A DNA stretch of 64,000 nt from Pontixanthobacter luteolus (GTDB lineage: Bacteria; Pseudomonadota; Alphaproteobacteria; Sphingomonadales; Sphingomonadaceae), in NCBI RefSeq assembly GCF_009828095.1, contig NZ_WTYP01000002.1, forward strand, positions 439,001 to 503,000, in the 5' to 3' direction. Each line of letters begins with the position of its first letter. Position 1 is the first letter of the stretch. Shown here piece by piece: positions 63,742 through 64,000 of the stretch. Under the pieces are notes generated by a model. The model saw nothing but the letters and a program-made list of their open reading frames with translations, made no database searches and was not told where the DNA came from. A program made the position numbers and the translations under genes.

Positions 63742-64000
63742 CTAGTCGCCTTCGCCTGGCTCGGGGGAGAAGAATTTCTCCAGCTTGCCTTCCATGCCCT
63801 TGTAGTCGTCGGCGTCGGCCGGCGGTTCTTTCTGGCTGGTGATGTTTGGCCATTCAGCGGAATATTTTGTGTTAAGCTCGAGCGTTTTTTCCAGGCCGTC
63901 TTCGGTATCGGGCAAGATCGCTTCGGCCGGGCATTCAGGTTCGCACACACCGCAATCGATGCATTCGCTGGGGTTGATGACCAGCATGTTTTCACCTTCG
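63742..64000 (-). CDS. fdxA: FdxA, 7Fe ferredoxin, 5' partial
   Basis: The visible 86 residues (from an EGEN just beyond the window edge) include [23 protein letters not shown], the second 4Fe-4S motif, and a C-terminal helical tail with [12 protein letters not shown]. Only the second Cys cluster is in view; the first lies past position 64000, so the gene is truncated by the window. FdxA carries one [3Fe-4S] and one [4Fe-4S] cluster. Its place before carD is conserved in alphaproteobacteria. Confidence 0.92.
   Translation of the reverse strand, partial: EGENMLVINPSECIDCGVCEPECPAEAILPDTEDGLEKTLELNTKYSAEWPNITSQKEPPADADDYKGMEGKLEKFFSPEPGEGD

Overview
This is a 64-kb chromosomal stretch of high-GC DNA from an alphaproteobacterium, most likely a sphingomonad of the Erythrobacter/Altererythrobacter type. 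The evidence is the typical gene sets (fdxA-carD, hemE-hemJ-rho, pcm-tolC-popZ, DUF1491, DUF6489, UrcA and GIN-domain proteins, a ThiS-ThiG fusion), the GANTC cluster and the gene order. I see no rRNA, tRNA, CRISPR array, prophage or insertion sequence. It is a conserved core region with dense, often overlapping operons.

Left part (1-12.3 kb): an EI24 membrane protein fragment, two small unknown genes, then a complete minus-strand SUF iron-sulfur operon (Rrf2 regulator, sufB, a small lipoprotein, a DUF559 nuclease-like gene, sufC, sufD, sufS, sufT, sufA). The two genes between sufB and sufC are unusual. Then come two paralogous AraC-type regulators and a DUF885 lipoprotein.

12.3-38 kb: metabolism and envelope genes. 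These are pyrD, gamma-glutamyltransferase, an acyl-CoA ligase, a thiS-thiG fusion, a MerC-like protein, heme A synthase, cutA, rplM-rpsI, a LytS/LytTR two-component pair, class I fumarase, a pcm-like gene with tolC and popZ, an S9 peptidase, a second A-type Fe-S carrier, xthA, a SleB hydrolase, ptsN and long-form hpf.

38.5-54.7 kb: this looks like the origin-proximal core of the chromosome. On the left, dnaQ-coaE-aroE-maf-ppsR read leftward. On the right, hemE-hemJ-rho and later mnmE-mnmG-rsmG-parA-parB read rightward. The 325-bp gap between ppsR and hemE has DnaA-box-like sequences, a 22-bp pure A/T run and six GANTC sites, and it sits where the Caulobacter origin sits. Three perfect parS sites, one 15/16 site and one degenerate site lie between mnmE and parA. 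Replication, segregation (ParAB-parS) and polar anchoring (PopZ) genes are therefore all in this window.

54.7-64 kb: a glycine-zipper envelope protein, a free-methionine sulfoxide reductase, a PQQ-type sugar dehydrogenase, a DUF815 ATPase, an acyl-CoA dehydrogenase, tsaC/sua5, a GIN-domain lipoprotein, carD and the 3' part of fdxA, which runs off the window. No wholly new defence or biosynthetic system is evident. The points most worth following are the origin/parS architecture, the SUF insertion, an orphan minus-strand terminator with a possible leader peptide near 12.5 kb, the ThiSG fusion and several perfect dyads in promoter regions.
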